Source of the DNA: Piper betle
Lineage: Eukaryota; Streptophyta; Magnoliopsida; Piperales; Piperaceae
Length of the DNA stretch: 64,000 bases
Direction: 5' to 3'
NCBI GenBank assembly: GCA_033002965.1
Contig: JAURVB010013550.1
Location: 124,001-188,000, forward strand
Shown here piece after piece: positions 34,325 to 46,883 of this stretch. How positions within the stretch are numbered: position 1 is the first letter of the stretch; each line of letters starts with the position of its first letter. The notes under the pieces were generated by a model, which searched no databases, had not been told where the DNA came from, and saw only the letters and a list, made by a program, of their open reading frames with translations. The translations under genes and the position numbers were made by a program.

Positions 34325-36903
34325 ATGTATGAAGCTAAGCTGCCGCCTTGGATACTTGCAGAGTTAAAACCGGATACAAAATACTACTACGGATGTGGTG
34401 ATACCTCTATACCAGCAATGAGCAAGGTCTGTTCTTTCAAGACCATGCCCATCTCAGGCCCAAGGAGCTACACAACAAGAATTGCAATTGCTGGTGACTT
34501 GGGTCTCACCTACAATACTACGTCTACGGTGGATCATTTGAAGAGCAACAAGCCTGACTTGTTCCTGCTTGCTGGTGCTGTATCTTATGCAAATCTCTAC
34601 CTAACAAATGGAACTGGGTCTGATTGCTACTCTTGTGCTTTTCCTAATACTCCCTCGTTGGGACTTTTGAGGAAGGTAGTTTACTGAGAATACTCTTGAC
34701 TTGACTTCATGGTTTGTATATAATTACTGGGTTGATACTATTTGATCGCATGGACTTCTAAGTTTTTAATGGTTTGCATGCTGTTTAATCTGTACTTAGT
34801 TAAGAACTTTACTTGGGGGGAGGTCTAATTATCTATTGTATAAACTAATAGAACAAATCAATGCATATGGGCTCTAATTCCTAAAGCAACGAGTTCTTTA
34901 GATCTGAAACTATATTAAGGTTGATGGGGTTCCACTTCAGATGAGTGTTAGCAAAAATTAATTGCTCGAATCGTAGTGGGAATATCAAATATGTAAAAAA
35001 TAAACATATTGAACCATGATTAGGAGGCTTATTTTTTAAATTAACTTTAGTTAATTTTCTTGCCATTGAACCTAATGTTACGAGTGTCAATAATCGTACT
35101 TAATATGGGCTAAAAAATCTTTTTGGTTTACTTTCCAGGAACATGGAGCCTGTATTATCAAGAATTCCAATGATGGTAGTAGAAGGCAACCATAAAGATG
35201 AATTACAAGTGGAAAATCAAATTTTGTTTCATACAGCTCTAGATTTGCGTTTCCATCTGAAGAAAGTGGTCTTCTTCTACGTTTTATTATTCCTTTAATG
35301 CAGGTGGAATACATTTTGTAATGCTGGGAGCTTATACTGACAGGTAACTTCTGATCTTCACACTCAGTGTTGCTAATAAATCTGATTTTGATCTGCGATA
35401 AATAATGCCTAATAATTCAATAAAAACAAAACAAGAAATGGCCTTCTATAATCAGAGGAAGAATGCATTCTTCACTTCCAGGCTACTTTTTGTTATCTTC
35501 ATATATTGACAGCTTAGAAGCAGTAAAATTTGCCATCATCTTTATTAGCCGGCATCTCATTATTTTCCTCTCAATTAGGGCACAATACTCCATTTAATTT
35601 TGAACCTAATCTTAAGAAAGCTTGACTTGCAGATTTGAGCAATCAAAATGCACTTTTTCCTTCTTTTTTCATTAGTTTTGCTGTTTTTTGTTTAAGGTCC
35701 ACAGTTACATTGTTGGAGTAGGAATGTTGACAGATCTGTAACGCCATGGCTAATCACTGTATGGCATCCCCCGTGGTACAACGCCTACAAAGCTCATTGC
35801 AGAGAAGCCGAGTGCATGTGAGTGCAAATGGAGGACTGACTTTACTCCTATGGGGTTGATGCAGTCTTTAATGGCCATGTATGTGTACTCAGCTTTTCTT
35901 TCATGAGAGCACCATTTTCTTCAATTTTGTTATTATGGTTTGGGATCTAGAGATTAGAGTTTTACAGTTTGCAGTTTAGAGTTTGAAGTTTAGGGATTTA
36001 GATTTTGGTATTGGGGTTTAGATTTTACAGCTTAGGAATGATTTAGAGTTTTGAGTTTAAGAATCTCTAAATTTTATATTCTTAAACCCTAAACCCTAGT
36101 TCCAAACTCTATATCCCTGGTTCCAAACTCTAAATTGTAAACTCTAACCCTAATTTCTATATTCTCAATCATAAGCATTTAAATCCTATTGGTAAACGAT
36201 AGTTTTGATTTTTAAAAAAACAAAGTAGAAAAAATCTCGGACAATTCCTTGAACATATTTAAGTTGTCTTAATTTTCACTCTGTTAATTTCATTGAAGCT
36301 TATTATGCCACCAACAACTAGAGGCTGTAATAAATTTCTCTAATTGCACTCAGGTTCATGCCTATGAGAGAAAAAATAGAGTGCACAACTAAATTGGATC
36401 CCTGAGGCCTCATCTACAGTACAGTAGGAGATGGTGGAAACAGGGAGAAGATGGCAATATCTCATGCAGATGAACGAGGCAAATAATGCCCCGACGGCTT
36501 CTGTGGCAAGTTCTGCTGGGACTTGCCAGCCTGACTTCAGCGCATATCGGGAGGCTAGCTTCGGCCATGGCATTCTCCGGGCATTCCCTTCTACCTTATA
36601 TGTTTTCAATGTTAAAAGTTTCAGATGATTACATTTTATTTTTCTTTTTTTACAACACAATCCAATACACACACATCCACCAAACTACCAATGTGGAGAA
36701 TTCGTTATGCTTTTTTATGTTTTATTTTGCATAGCTTATTGGTTATTGTTATTTACGTTCAAATAGAGGTAATGAATGAAACTCATGCTCTATGGACTTG
36801 GCATGGAAATCAGGATCTTGTCACAGGAATAGCCGATCAGATCTACGTTGTAAGGCAGCAAGATAAGTGCGCCCCCGCCCCTCAAGGCACAAAGAATACT
36901 TAG
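34325..36903 (+). pseudogene. Purple acid phosphatase pseudogene (PAP15/PAP23-like)
   Basis: Pieces follow the order of a plant dinuclear-metal phosphatase. They are LAELKPDTKYYYGCGD and IAIAGDLGLTYNTTSTVDHL (34340-34676), RIPMMVVEGNHKDELQ (about 35140-35280), GIHFVMLGAYTD (35305-35343), VDRSVTPWLITVWHPPWYN (35720-35820), FNGH (35869-35880), VHAYERKNRV (36355), QPDFSAYREASFGHGIL (36525) and NETHALWTWHGNQD to the stop at 36903. The N-terminal exons are missing. The metal-binding Asp of GDVTYANLY is Ala (GAVSYANLY), and stops or shifts occur after CREAECM and in the HAYER exon. Exon borders are retained, so it arose from a genomic copy. Not functional. Confidence 0.88.
35940..36170. repeat. Telomere-like imperfect inverted repeat in the phosphatase intron
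   Basis: The first half carries variants of GTTTAGAGTTT and TTTAGGG. The second half carries the complement (AAACTCTAAA, AACCCTAAACCCTAG) around a centre near 36065. Two exact AAACCCT telomere units stand side by side at about 36084-36097. Confidence 0.6.
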
Positions 36904-38234
36904 GTTTAATTCAGTATATACTGGGTTGATATATGATTTTGATTTCACATTTTTCATAAATATTCATCAAGTGAATTGGGTGCACACAATCCGTCAAGAT
37001 TTAATGTAGCCCCTAACTTTGGTTCACCTAAAAATCAAATCATAAATATTACGATCGAGTCGAATCATATCTAAAGTTACTAATATATAAAACTCAATCA
37101 ATGATATAGATCAAAATAACTTGTTTGGCGTTTTAAAAATAGAATACATTATTAATTATATGTCAAAATATATTAAATATAAATAAAAATATGAAAGAAA
37201 ATAAATATGTTAAGTTTAAGTGTGTGTATAGCGTTTATCTATCTTCTCATTAAAGTCGACTCAAGATCACAAAACCTACAACAAGTATTACTAGACCGAA
37301 AAATATAATATAAATTAATAAGTGGAATCTTATATTCCACGAGAAAGAAAACAATATACATATTATCCATGTGAACTCTTAAAGGCACTAATCAAGAGCC
37401 ATAAGCCTCGACTTAAACATTTCATTTTTACTCATCAGATGCCTTGGTATTTTTTCATTTTCTTTTATCCCTTAAGACTATTTATATATCCTAAAACCCT
37501 CTACATCCTCTATATATTTGTATTTTCTCGTTTTCTTTTATCCCTTGAGACTATTAACATATCCTAAAGCCCTCTACATCTTCTGTATATCTCCGGCTCT
37601 GAATACGAATGCCGAGTCGCCTTTAGTACTCTTTTAAACTACACTTTCGGATATACACTATAATAAATAATACCCATAAAGTTTTACGTTTCTCTAGTGT
37701 AAGAAACTTTAAATGCTGAATTGTCTTCATAAAGATATAAATTGAGGTGCAAGCATACAAGTTTTTCGATTACAAGCTTATGTATTACAAATTGTATTAA
37801 TCAATTTCACCCAATGAATGAAATATCAAAACGAGCTCAATGTATTGTTTTTTGTTTTTTTGCTCCCCCAATATATTGATGTTCAACATGATGCGAAAAA
37901 TAATAATGATGTCAAAAAAGTTAGGAAGACCAAAAGATTTGGAAACTCCTGTAACAAGCCAACTTAAAACAAATCCATTAAACGCATATTCTTGTTACAT
38001 TATCTTCATTCGACTAAAAACATGTCTACAGCTGCAGCAAATTCATGACAACTACGAAACCAAGTTTGCACTTTGCAGCACCATTTCATGATTTCGACTC
38101 AACGGTGATTCCTTCTCACACCAGCAAATTCATAACTTCTATGAGAGAGTTTCTGTTGACAAGAACTAACAAAGCACATTTTCCTGATGCCGAATCAGCT
38201 CTTGACAGTACGAAATCACGAAATTTTATTCTAT
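36904..38234. other. AT-rich intergenic region with a family A LTR scrap
   Basis: Bases about 37440-37650 contain a 73-bp repeat (TCTTTTATCCCTT...ACCCTCTACATC) and then GAGTCGCCTTTAGTACTC, resembling 24560-24655 of solo LTR copy 2 (CCCTCTGCACC...CAGTCGCCTTCAGTACCC). I read it as a small, old piece of that family. Bases 37900-38234 adjoin the SAM gene and probably include its 3' UTR. No gene. Confidence 0.45.
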
Positions 38235-40841
38235 TCAAGATTCGGCATCCAAGGCCAAGAGTATTTTCTTCCTTGGCCCCTGAAAAAATCACAATACCAC
38301 CATTAATAAACAACAAACTTTGACTACAAAAGGAAAACCAAAAGTTGTTACTACATAGTATTTCAAGGATAACTTATCAAGAGGTGTAACACAGGCATAT
38401 ATAAACGGATGTCACTTTTGTTTTGATTGTCTAAAATACCTTAAATTTATACAAAAATAAAGGATGTGGAAAGAACATTCCAGAGATACATACAACCAAA
38501 GATAGCCAACCATGTTCACTTAAAAAAAGCTAACTAATAATAAAAATCATTACTGCCCATCATAAAAATTGCTTTAATATTTTCAACATGACAGAATAAC
38601 AAAAATAAATGAAGCCCAAAGCAAACAGAAAACAGCAGGAGAAATACCATAGGAATACCAAGAGCTTTTAGATCCCCATCTGTCATGTGCATCAAAGCAG
38701 TCATATCAATCTGCTCATAGAAAATACCATGTTCAGTTATTGTTTAAAAATAATATGTCTACATAATAACAGAGGCAACTTTTTCAAAAGGAATGGGGAC
38801 AAGATTACATACTTCCTCAGCTTGAAAAGTTATTAGATACTTCTCAAGACCAAGAGACTGAAGGAAACCATCAACGGCGCTCTTATCAGCCTACACAAAT
38901 AGAGTGCATGTTTGAACGAATATATGCATAATTATGGGTGAGAATGAATGTGCTTCATAAGCAGCAAAGAATAAATTCTAAAATGTAAAAATGTATTCTG
39001 TTCGTGCTTATACTATTCAGGTAAAATTTTGCATTCTCAAAATGGAAAAATTATTTGCTTTCTACACAATCAATCTTTCTAGGAGGTAAACAATAGGCAA
39101 AGTGCATCTATGAAAGCGAATTTAATGCCATGTAATATGCACTTTTTAAAATCTAATGATACCATTCAAGAACTTAAACAACAACATGCCATATTTTCAT
39201 CAATAGGCGGAAACCTTTAAAGCTACATATCTTCTAAAGCTTCAGAGTCATTCAGATATTATCCAGATTGACTAAATATATAGAAATAGGTACAATATTA
39301 TTGTACAAACATAATGATCACAAACGAAGGATACGAGGGCCATAAAACATAGAACATGTACTGTTTGACATCATCATCATCGTCTATACCATATCCCAGC
39401 TAGGCTGAGGTTGACTGCATGGATTTGAATTCCCGGATTCATTGCTAATGCATTTAAACTCAATGGCACAATACCAAGCAAGAACAAAGTGGCAAATCTC
39501 TACACAAGACATCCTAAATATTTCTCAAAATCGCACACACAAGTTATATAGTATGAAAATTCCTTGCCCATCATTGTCGGTGCAATAGTGCAATAAAAGT
39601 ACCTTCGGTTGAGTTTTTTTAGACAAAGATGCATTAGCAACTTTTTGGGTTCTGGCAGGCACATCAACTAAACTTTTCTTGGCAAGTTTTGTAGGCTCAG
39701 CCACAACTTTTACTCTTGGTGGATCAGCTTTTGCAGGTTGTGAGTGCATTGTGCCAGACAATTTCTCACGTAAATCTTTTACACCCTGCACTGCATTTCT
39801 GATCTGGTGTGTTTCTTGGAACACTTTCTTTTGCAGCTTCAATCGAAGATCTCTTGGACCTACTTTGAGATCTTGAAAACCAACCATTCGACCAAAGTTT
39901 TTGTCAATAAATGAGCTCCTCAGACAATATACTAAAAAATAGAAACACAAATTACTTGACACTTGAGGTCTTTCATCTTCAAAAAGATCATGTTTCCACC
40001 TGTCATCGCTCTGCCGTTGCCTGACAAAAAGATAGCGACTTATAAACCCATCTCAAAACTGTAGAAATTTTGAAAAGAATTTACCACAGCACCATAGAGT
40101 TAACAAAACCCAACAATCTAGAAGCAAAAATTGTGAGGTTCTACTTAATAGAATCGGCAACTAAAGCAAGCCCATGCAACATTACATGAACGTAAATTTT
40201 ACTGCAACTACCATAGACTCAAATTATTGAGCAATCATTAAACATGGGGAACTTGCATAAAGATTCGAACATCTAGAGCGTGCAGAGTATACGCTTCAAA
40301 AGATAGAGATTGCTCACATGAACAAATATTTTAGCTGCTCACGTTAATATATTTTCATTTCATCACCGAACAATGCTAATATAGAATCTTAAAGCTACCA
40401 ATTACTGAACAGTAGGAATTCTGGTCCCCAAAGTGTGGATTTCGGTGGGGCATATTTTTTCTACCATGGCCTTCCACGATAACCCCATCATTACGGTTTT
40501 ATTACCCATGGAACTAAGTTCTCCGTTATCTGCAACATCATCAATTTGGACAGTAATACTCTTAAGAAAGTACAGCTTCGATTACATCAATTATTAACAA
40601 CAACAAAAAAAAATGAAAACATGAAATTAATAACTTAATCAATTAAATTACGAACAGTTGGGTTCGAGATCCAGACGGACAGATGGGGGCTCAAACCCCC
40701 AAAGGAAGGGGAGCGGAGAGAGTAAAAGACGTACCTTTTAGCGGGGAGGAGAGGGGAGGGGGCGTAATCGGCGTCGGGCGTGCCGTGGAGGCGGTCTCTG
40801 GCCAACCTTTTGGTACCCGCGCTCATACGATCCGCATACAT
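38235..40841 (-). CDS. SAM (sterile alpha motif) domain-containing protein, 208 aa
   Basis: Six exons on the minus strand: 40735-40841, 39956-40020, 39603-39871, 38813-38890, 38648-38710 and 38235-38279, all GT..AG and in frame. The N-terminal half is basic and low in structure (MYADRMSAGTKRLARDRL, then RQRQSDDRWKHDLFEDE and VGPRDLRLKLQKKVFQ). The C-terminal 60 or so residues form a SAM domain with ADKSAVDGFLQSLGLEKYL, ITFQAEEIDMTALMHMTDGD, LKALGIPMGPRKKILLAL and an end in DAES. SAM domains mediate protein-protein or RNA contacts; the partner is unknown. Plants have a small family of such short proteins, sometimes called SAM domain-containing, with no settled function. The start could be the second Met at 40826. 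The AG acceptor at 39873-39872 was chosen because the closer ones create stops. Confidence 0.87.
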
Positions 40842-40973
40842 GGTGAATCAACCGTCGGCAACGAGAGGGAAGATGAGATACCTAGCAGTATGTGTATGTC
40901 GCTGTACTTCACATTGCAACTGGAGGAAGACGTCCTGGGTTACTTTGAGCTTTTTACGAAGTAAAAAAACTAT

Positions 40974-40997
40974 GATATATATATATATATATATATA
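40974..40997. repeat. (AT)n microsatellite
   Basis: About 24 bases of alternating AT followed by ACACAC, about 130 bases upstream of the SAM gene start. Confidence 0.9.
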
Positions 40998-40999
40998 CA

Positions 41000-42520
41000 C
41001 ACACTACCACGATAACATATAATTTATTGTGATTCTTTTTAATTATTTTTTAAAAAAATAAAAAAATTATAAAATTTGAATATAATAATTTGTACTAAAA
41101 ATATTAATTTTTTCATTAATTAGCTATCTGAGTTTTTGAACGTGTTAAGATATAAGTTGGACTTTTTTAAAGTAGTTTTTCGTAAAAATTTCATTACGGT
41201 AGTTTCTTTGTTATAACCGGTATAGATAATTTAAAACTCCAAAAAGATATAATAAATTATAATAACTTTTAAAATTTTTAATTTTTTAGTACATTCTAGA
41301 ATTGAACAATTAATTAATCATATGAGTTACCATATTTTTTTATTATTTTGGGTAACTTTCCTTTATTTTTTAATACAAGAATGAGGTTTGATAAAAGGAA
41401 TACGATGGAGGAGATAAGGTATAACGGAGAAAAATTTGTATATAATATAATATTTTTCTATAAAATAAATAACTTTAATTATTTTAATGTGTTATAGCCA
41501 AAATAATTTAATAAAGGAATGCGGCTTGATAGAGAAAATAACAATAGAGGCAATGAGGAGATAAAATCATGTATATAATATAATATTTTTTAAAAAATTA
41601 AAACAATCTTAATTATTTTAATGTGTTATAATTGAAATAAGAGACGTAATTCATACAGTTCATAATTATAATTAAATTAGAAATCTTATAAATCTAATCT
41701 CATTTGTTATAATAATATAACGATGATGATAAAAAATATAATTCATAATTATGGTTAAATGAAGAATTTTATCCGCTCATATAATAATTAAATAGTCAAG
41801 AGAATTTTTGCTATAAAAATATCCAAATTCAAGAAAAATTATTTAAAAATTGACTCATCATGTGAAAGAAAATTGTCTTCTTTTATATTATTAATAGTTA
41901 TATATATATTAAATGGGCATAAACATGAACATGTTGGTCCATGTTTGGGTCTGATAACCCATATTCACATCTTTATCTTTTCCTCAGGGAATTTTAGAAT
42001 GAGTCGTGGTAGCTCTAAAAAAGGGGGAGAAGATAAAGGAAAAGATGAGGATAGGAAGTTGAAAAAGTCTGATTTAATGACTCAAATTGTAGAACTAGGA
42101 AATTCCTATGTATGCCTATAAACACCCAAATGATGAATGAAAAGGGGGTTTAACGTTGCTTTGAAGAAAATTAAAGGGCTTAAAGTTGCTTTGAAGAAAA
42201 TTAAAGAAAAGAAGCAAACAAGAAAAGAGGAGAAGGGGAAGAGCCCCTCGTCAGAGAACCTTTCCAGCAACCTCATAACCAATTGTTGCTACCCAAGGAA
42301 AAAAGAACCACTTTCCCTTCTTGCTACCCACCTGGAAAGTTTTCGAGGATTTGTAAAGATGGTCATCTACCCCATGTCGCTTGTGGACTACCATCACTGG
42401 TAGACATTATCTTGAAGTCAAGTTGTTCATCACCATTTTGCTTTAACACATCTACCCGAAAGGTGAGTTTTTTTCTATTTGGTAGGTAAAAACAAAGGAG
42501 AAAACAAAGGTTGAAAATAG
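41000..42520. other. AT-rich intergenic region
   Basis: Extremely AT-rich to 41870. At 42137-42205 a ~30-bp unit (GTTGCTTTGAAGAAAATTAAAG) is repeated twice. Open frames at 41873-42121 (ending MSRGSSKKGGEDKGKDED...) and 42137-42403 are lysine-rich and unrecognised; I do not call genes. Confidence 0.45.
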
Positions 42521-42527
42521 GCATAAA

Positions 42528-42812
42528 GAGTTGATTTCACAATTGTTTTCAGACCAACGCCGGTCATTCTCAACCCTGCCTTGGTATCCAAAGTGAAGCC
42601 GGCAAAGCAATATTTGGATCTAGGTGAAGTCTCGCCGGAGTTGGGCACCACCGTCGTTAGAAAAAATCTAGAAGTGGCTGATCGGAGAAGAAGAAAACAG
42701 AGTAGGAAACTATCGCAAAAAGCTGATGTCGCAACTATTTTCTAACCAACGCTGGCCATTCTCAACCTTGCCTTTTGTGTCCAAAGTGAAATCAGAGAAG
42801 CAATATTGGAAC
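42528..42812. repeat. Direct repeat, ~92 bp copies 192 bp apart
   Basis: CAACGCCGGTCATTCTCAAC...CCAAAGTGAAGCCGGCAAAG (from about 42529) recurs as CAACGCTGGCCATTCTCAAC...CCAAAGTGAAATCAGAGAAG (from about 42721). It lies at the edge of the repeat cluster at 43.0-44.2 kb. Confidence 0.7.
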
Positions 42813-43033
42813 ATCACAATTTTTTGGTCTATACGATGTTAAAAATTAATAAAGTTAATAATTTAACTACTATCATACAAACTTCACTGAAGCAAATTTC
42901 AAAAGCATAAGCTGCAACCACTCAATGGCCAACTAAAATCACGCATGCATACATAATCATACATACTATGCCAATACACACAATGGCTCCACATACAGCC
43001 TGAACAACTCAACGAAGCATACAACATGTCATA

Positions 43034-43036
<3 letters not shown>

Positions 43037-43087
<51 letters not shown>
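43037..43087. repeat. (AT)n microsatellite
   Basis: About 51 bases of uninterrupted AT, at the start of the minisatellite array that follows. Confidence 0.95.
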
Positions 43088-43088
<1 letters not shown>

Positions 43089-43260
43089 TAGAATCTAGTC
43101 TACGGTAACTTGCGCGTATCATACTTAAACATATACTAAAATCTAGTCGACGATAACATATTTGTATCATACGTAAATATATATATGTATTGAAATCTAA
43201 TCAATAGTAACATGCTTGTATAATAATTAAACATATACTGAAATGTAATCGACGGTATCA
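43088..43260 (+). repeat. Minisatellite array, left arm of an inverted pair
   Basis: Three to four copies of a 50-60-bp unit with ACTAGAATCTAGTCTACGGT-like and CGTATCATACTTAAACATAT blocks. The reverse complement of this unit occurs at about 43895-44035. Confidence 0.65.
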
Positions 43261-43837
43261 TATAGAAAAGCACACATACACATACATGTGTAAGTGTTGG
43301 TGCATGTGCCAACATGACAATCTATGAGTAAATCAAACTAGAAATTTAGTATCCTACTATAAGAAAATATGCACTTCAGGTTAACACGTGAAAACGAAAA
43401 AGTAAGTAATAAAAGGTCATAATAAATGACTCATAAATACATACACACTCTATAATAACGAGATGCGAAAAGACAATAAATAAATCTTATATAAAAATGA
43501 AATACAAAAAGACAATAAATAAAGATTATTGACAAAATTTAATAAATATTATTAAATTATATTAATTTAATAATATTTAAGATTCGTTTCGAGATAAAAT
43601 AACTAAGTTATTTTCAGGTTTTACAAATATTCAGATTTGGGTAAAGTCCAGCCAGATTTCGTCGTTGTTGTCGTCGAAAAATAGCTCACAAGAGGCCCAT
43701 CAGAGCAACACAATAGCAGCAAGCGGCTGACTTCACAGAGTTTGTCCACCGTAGGACAAGCCGCCACTTCTAATTAGTCATTCTCATCACCGGCTACAAA
43801 ACCAAATCAAGAAACATGGCATTGAGCTACCATTATC

Positions 43838-44195
43838 TCTGGAAAAAGGCGATAGAGCTCGGCTAATCACCACTACTGCAAATATATGATACAAAAATAT
43901 TACCGTTGATTAGATTCTGTTACATGTCTATATTTAAGTATGATACAAGTTTGGGTGAAAATCTAAATTTTGATACATGTATATATTTAAGTATGATATG
44001 AGCATGTTACGATTGACTAGATTCTGGCACATGTTTAAATCTCATTTTTCCTTCATTGCCATTAAGTGTAAAAAAGGCATAATTGAAGCCCAAGGCCCTA
44101 TGCTTTAGTTGTAGCAGGGAAAAAACATATTGGTATAGTTGTCTCTAGAAAAAGGCGATAGAACTCGGCTAATCACCACCATCGTAGGAACTTTT
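43838..44195. repeat. Inverted copies of the minisatellite unit flanked by a 305-bp-spaced direct repeat
   Basis: Bases about 43895-44035 hold two to three units reading GATTAGATTCTGTTACATG and TATTTAAGTATGATACAAG, the complement of the array at 43.1 kb. They lie between two copies of AAAAAGGCGATAGAGCTCGG followed by CTAATCACCAC (43846 and 44151). Confidence 0.6.
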
Positions 44196-44862
44196 TGGCC
44201 TCACCGCTGCCGACCACAACCACTTCCAGCCAAGGGATGATCACATAAAGCTTCGTCGATCCGTGATCTACATTTCTGGGCGATTTCCACCAACCGTCGT
44301 GGCTTGAAACCATGTTGCCAAAGCCACCAAAGCTGCCATTGCACCACGACAACAATCGGGTCCATTGGACCCGTTTAGTTGACCAAGTCCACTTGCTCCG
44401 CTCGAACCCGTAACCACTTTCCATTTGCTGTTAATCGTGTTAGCAAGTCTGATCGTGCCTGCAAGTCTTTTTATGTCCACAACCCGAGGGGCACCCCGAC
44501 AAATTAATCACCAAGGCAAGTCACAACCGCGACCTGCCTAAGACCTGAATTGAAGTTGGCGCACAATGCACCACTTGCAGCCCGGCGCTCGCAAAGAGAA
44601 ACTTGTGCCTGCATGCACCACACGCCCTATTCAACTTTTATTTATTCTGAACCAAACCAATCTAAAACCGTCGATAATTTGAAGGTTTTCCCGACTTCAG
44701 ATTGAGACAAAACTTGTTCCTACGCCATTTTTGAACGCTTTAAACATAATAATATGGTTATCTTGAAGATTTAAAACTATGAAGGGGGCAAACTAGGGCA
44801 TTGGAATCAAAATTACAAAGGTTAATCTATTTAAAAGTTGTTAAATCTATTATTTTGTATAA
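44196..44862. other. Unassigned intergenic sequence
   Basis: Moderate GC content around 44200-44620 with short open frames on the minus strand but no domain or known family. Confidence 0.4.
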
Positions 44863-44867
44863 AATAT

Positions 44868-46878
44868 TGTTCGGGCACGGGATCATCCGCCCCCTCGTCG
44901 AATCGGTTCTGGTGTGTGATTCGGGTTTAAAGGTTCGGTGGGACCGAGGCGCCCTTGCCGCGCAAAGAGATAATGCGATGAAAATAGAAACAGTAAAATG
45001 ACACACAGGGAATTTTTTACGTGGTTCCTTAGGGTTCAACTTGAATCCCTAAGTCAGTCCACGGTGAGATTAGTACTCACAATCCACTATTTCTCCTTTG
45101 ATTTTTACAAGTTACACAAAACAGTGAATTTTTACCACCGGTAAATCAATTCGCCTAAGATCTTTGACTCCAATGCCAATATTTATCCCCTTCTGCTTTT
45201 TAAATCCTTAAAATGACCCCACCAATGTGTCCAGAGCGTCCAAAAATAGTGGGGTAGTAAGTTTCGGCTCAATCCAAGATCTATAATGCCTTCAAATTAT
45301 TTCTGGAACAATAATACACTGAACCGGGCCGTTCCGGGTTGGTTTAAACCAAATAAATGCTGGACCGGACCGGATGGCGTGCGCAGGCTATCTTTCCTTT
45401 ATGCGTACGCCAGTCTGCTTCTGGTATACGGTGCGCCAACTCGAATCCGGGTCACAGGGCGGGTCTCGGACACGATCACGGTTCCGGGTCTGTTTGCGGG
45501 TCTAGCAATTCGTGGGGCAGATGGATCTGATCACGGACCTGGCAGGAAAGCGGACTCGGTCAGAGGTAAACGGGCACGACAGACCCGGCTACGGCGTGAC
45601 GCGGCGGCGCTTTTGGGGCTCCGGCGGCGGCTTTTCCGGCGTCTGATGGTGGCGGAGTTCACCCAGAACTGTAGATCTCAGAACGGTGAAGGTCTTGGAG
45701 GTGGTCCGACAATCAGCGGTGGCTCCGGTCGGTCGGTCGGATGTCGGAAAGTTGGATACTTTTCTGCACTTTTGTGCTACGCTGCTCCGATCGGTCACTT
45801 CTCAATTTTTTCCGGCGACCTCAGCGACGAACTCCGGCGGTTCTCGGCATGTTCTTGTAGATCACTTCTCCATCTTCACTTGATATCAACAGAAGGTCTG
45901 GAAACGACCGGCGCCGATCGAAAAACGGCCGCGAAATCAGCTCTCCGCGACTGTTTTCCACTCTGTTTTCTGCTTTTTCCTCTGGTCGGATGAGTCTCTT
46001 CGTGGCTTTTCTCCGGCGACTGCAATGGCGAACACCGGCGAAATCTCACTTTGGGTTTGTAAAATACTCCTCCTTCTTCACTTTGGTCACTCCACTTTGG
46101 GGCTGGTAACTACCGGAGGTGGTCGGAAAACGGCTGCGAAATCTGGCTTTTGCTGCTGTTACTGCTCTGTTTTCGGACTGCTGAGATGGGTTACTTCGTG
46201 GCAAAATTCTGGCGACGGTGGTCTTCTCCGATGGTCGGCGGTAGTGCAGTGATGGGCGGCTTCCTCTTCGGCAACAAGCGGCGGTAGCAAAGCAGTAATC
46301 TTTTATGGCAACAGGCTACGTTCCATGGTAATCAGCAATGCAAGGGGTAGCGGCTTCTTCCTTGGACGGACGGCAGCAACCCTCCTCTGAAAAACAATCA
46401 GCTTCACAACGGCGGCGGGAACGCTTGGCTGATGGTTGTTGATCCGGCAAACTCCAAAGCAGCAAGGCTCTGGCGTCTTCTTCTTGGTGGCTCAAAACAG
46501 ATCAATGACCGGCTTCAACTACAAATGGGTGAAATGCTTCACAGAAAAGATGGCCGTGTGGTTGGCCAGGGGTCGCCGGAGATAAATCTCTGGCGAGGGG
46601 CTCTTCCCCTGTTCTTTCTTCTATTTCTCTTCTTTTCAACGTACGAGCCCCCCTTTCCCAATACGTCGGGCTTTGTCTTTTATAGAGTTTTCCACGCTTC
46701 TTCTGTTTCGAGATTACGGGCGTGGGATCATAAACCGTCAGGATTTTCCACCCAAATTCTCTCCTTCAGTTTTGAATGACAGGAGACTTTTCTCTTGTAA
46801 TCTCCTCTGGCAGTTTTATAATAGCATGGACCAATTCTTCAGAAATTATACACGTGGCCGGATAAATACGCGCAAACA
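44868..46878 (-). mobile_element. Copia-type solo LTR (2,011 bp) with AATAT target duplication
   Basis: Ends TGTTCGGGCACG...CGCGCAAACA (TGTT/AACA) are flanked by AATAT at 44863-44867 and 46879-46883. Read on the minus strand, a TATA box (CTATAAAAG, 46677-46685) is followed by a long transcribed part. That part ends in GTACTAATCTCACCGTGGAC and AACCACGTAAAAAATTCCC, text typical of plant Copia U5 regions. No primer site or coding part is inside. The open frames, including a 235-codon one at 45286-45993, lack domains and run against the LTR direction. Confidence 0.8.
46677..46685 (-). promoter_or_regulatory. TATA box of the Copia-type solo LTR
   Basis: The minus strand reads CTATAAAAGAC about 195 bases inside the LTR. 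This fits a short U3 and fixes the element's orientation. Confidence 0.5.
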
Positions 46879-46883
46879 AATAT

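Noticed and set aside
39360..39450. SINE-like segment (CATCATCATCATCG ... CCAGCTAGGCTGAGGTTGAC) in intron 3 of the SAM gene
   Set aside because: It resembles a motif common at the 3' end of plant SINEs, but no promoter boxes, tail or target duplication could be found.
45286..45993. 235-codon open frame in the Copia-type solo LTR
   Set aside because: It runs against the LTR's own direction, lacks any domain and lies wholly within a sequence bounded by a target duplication.
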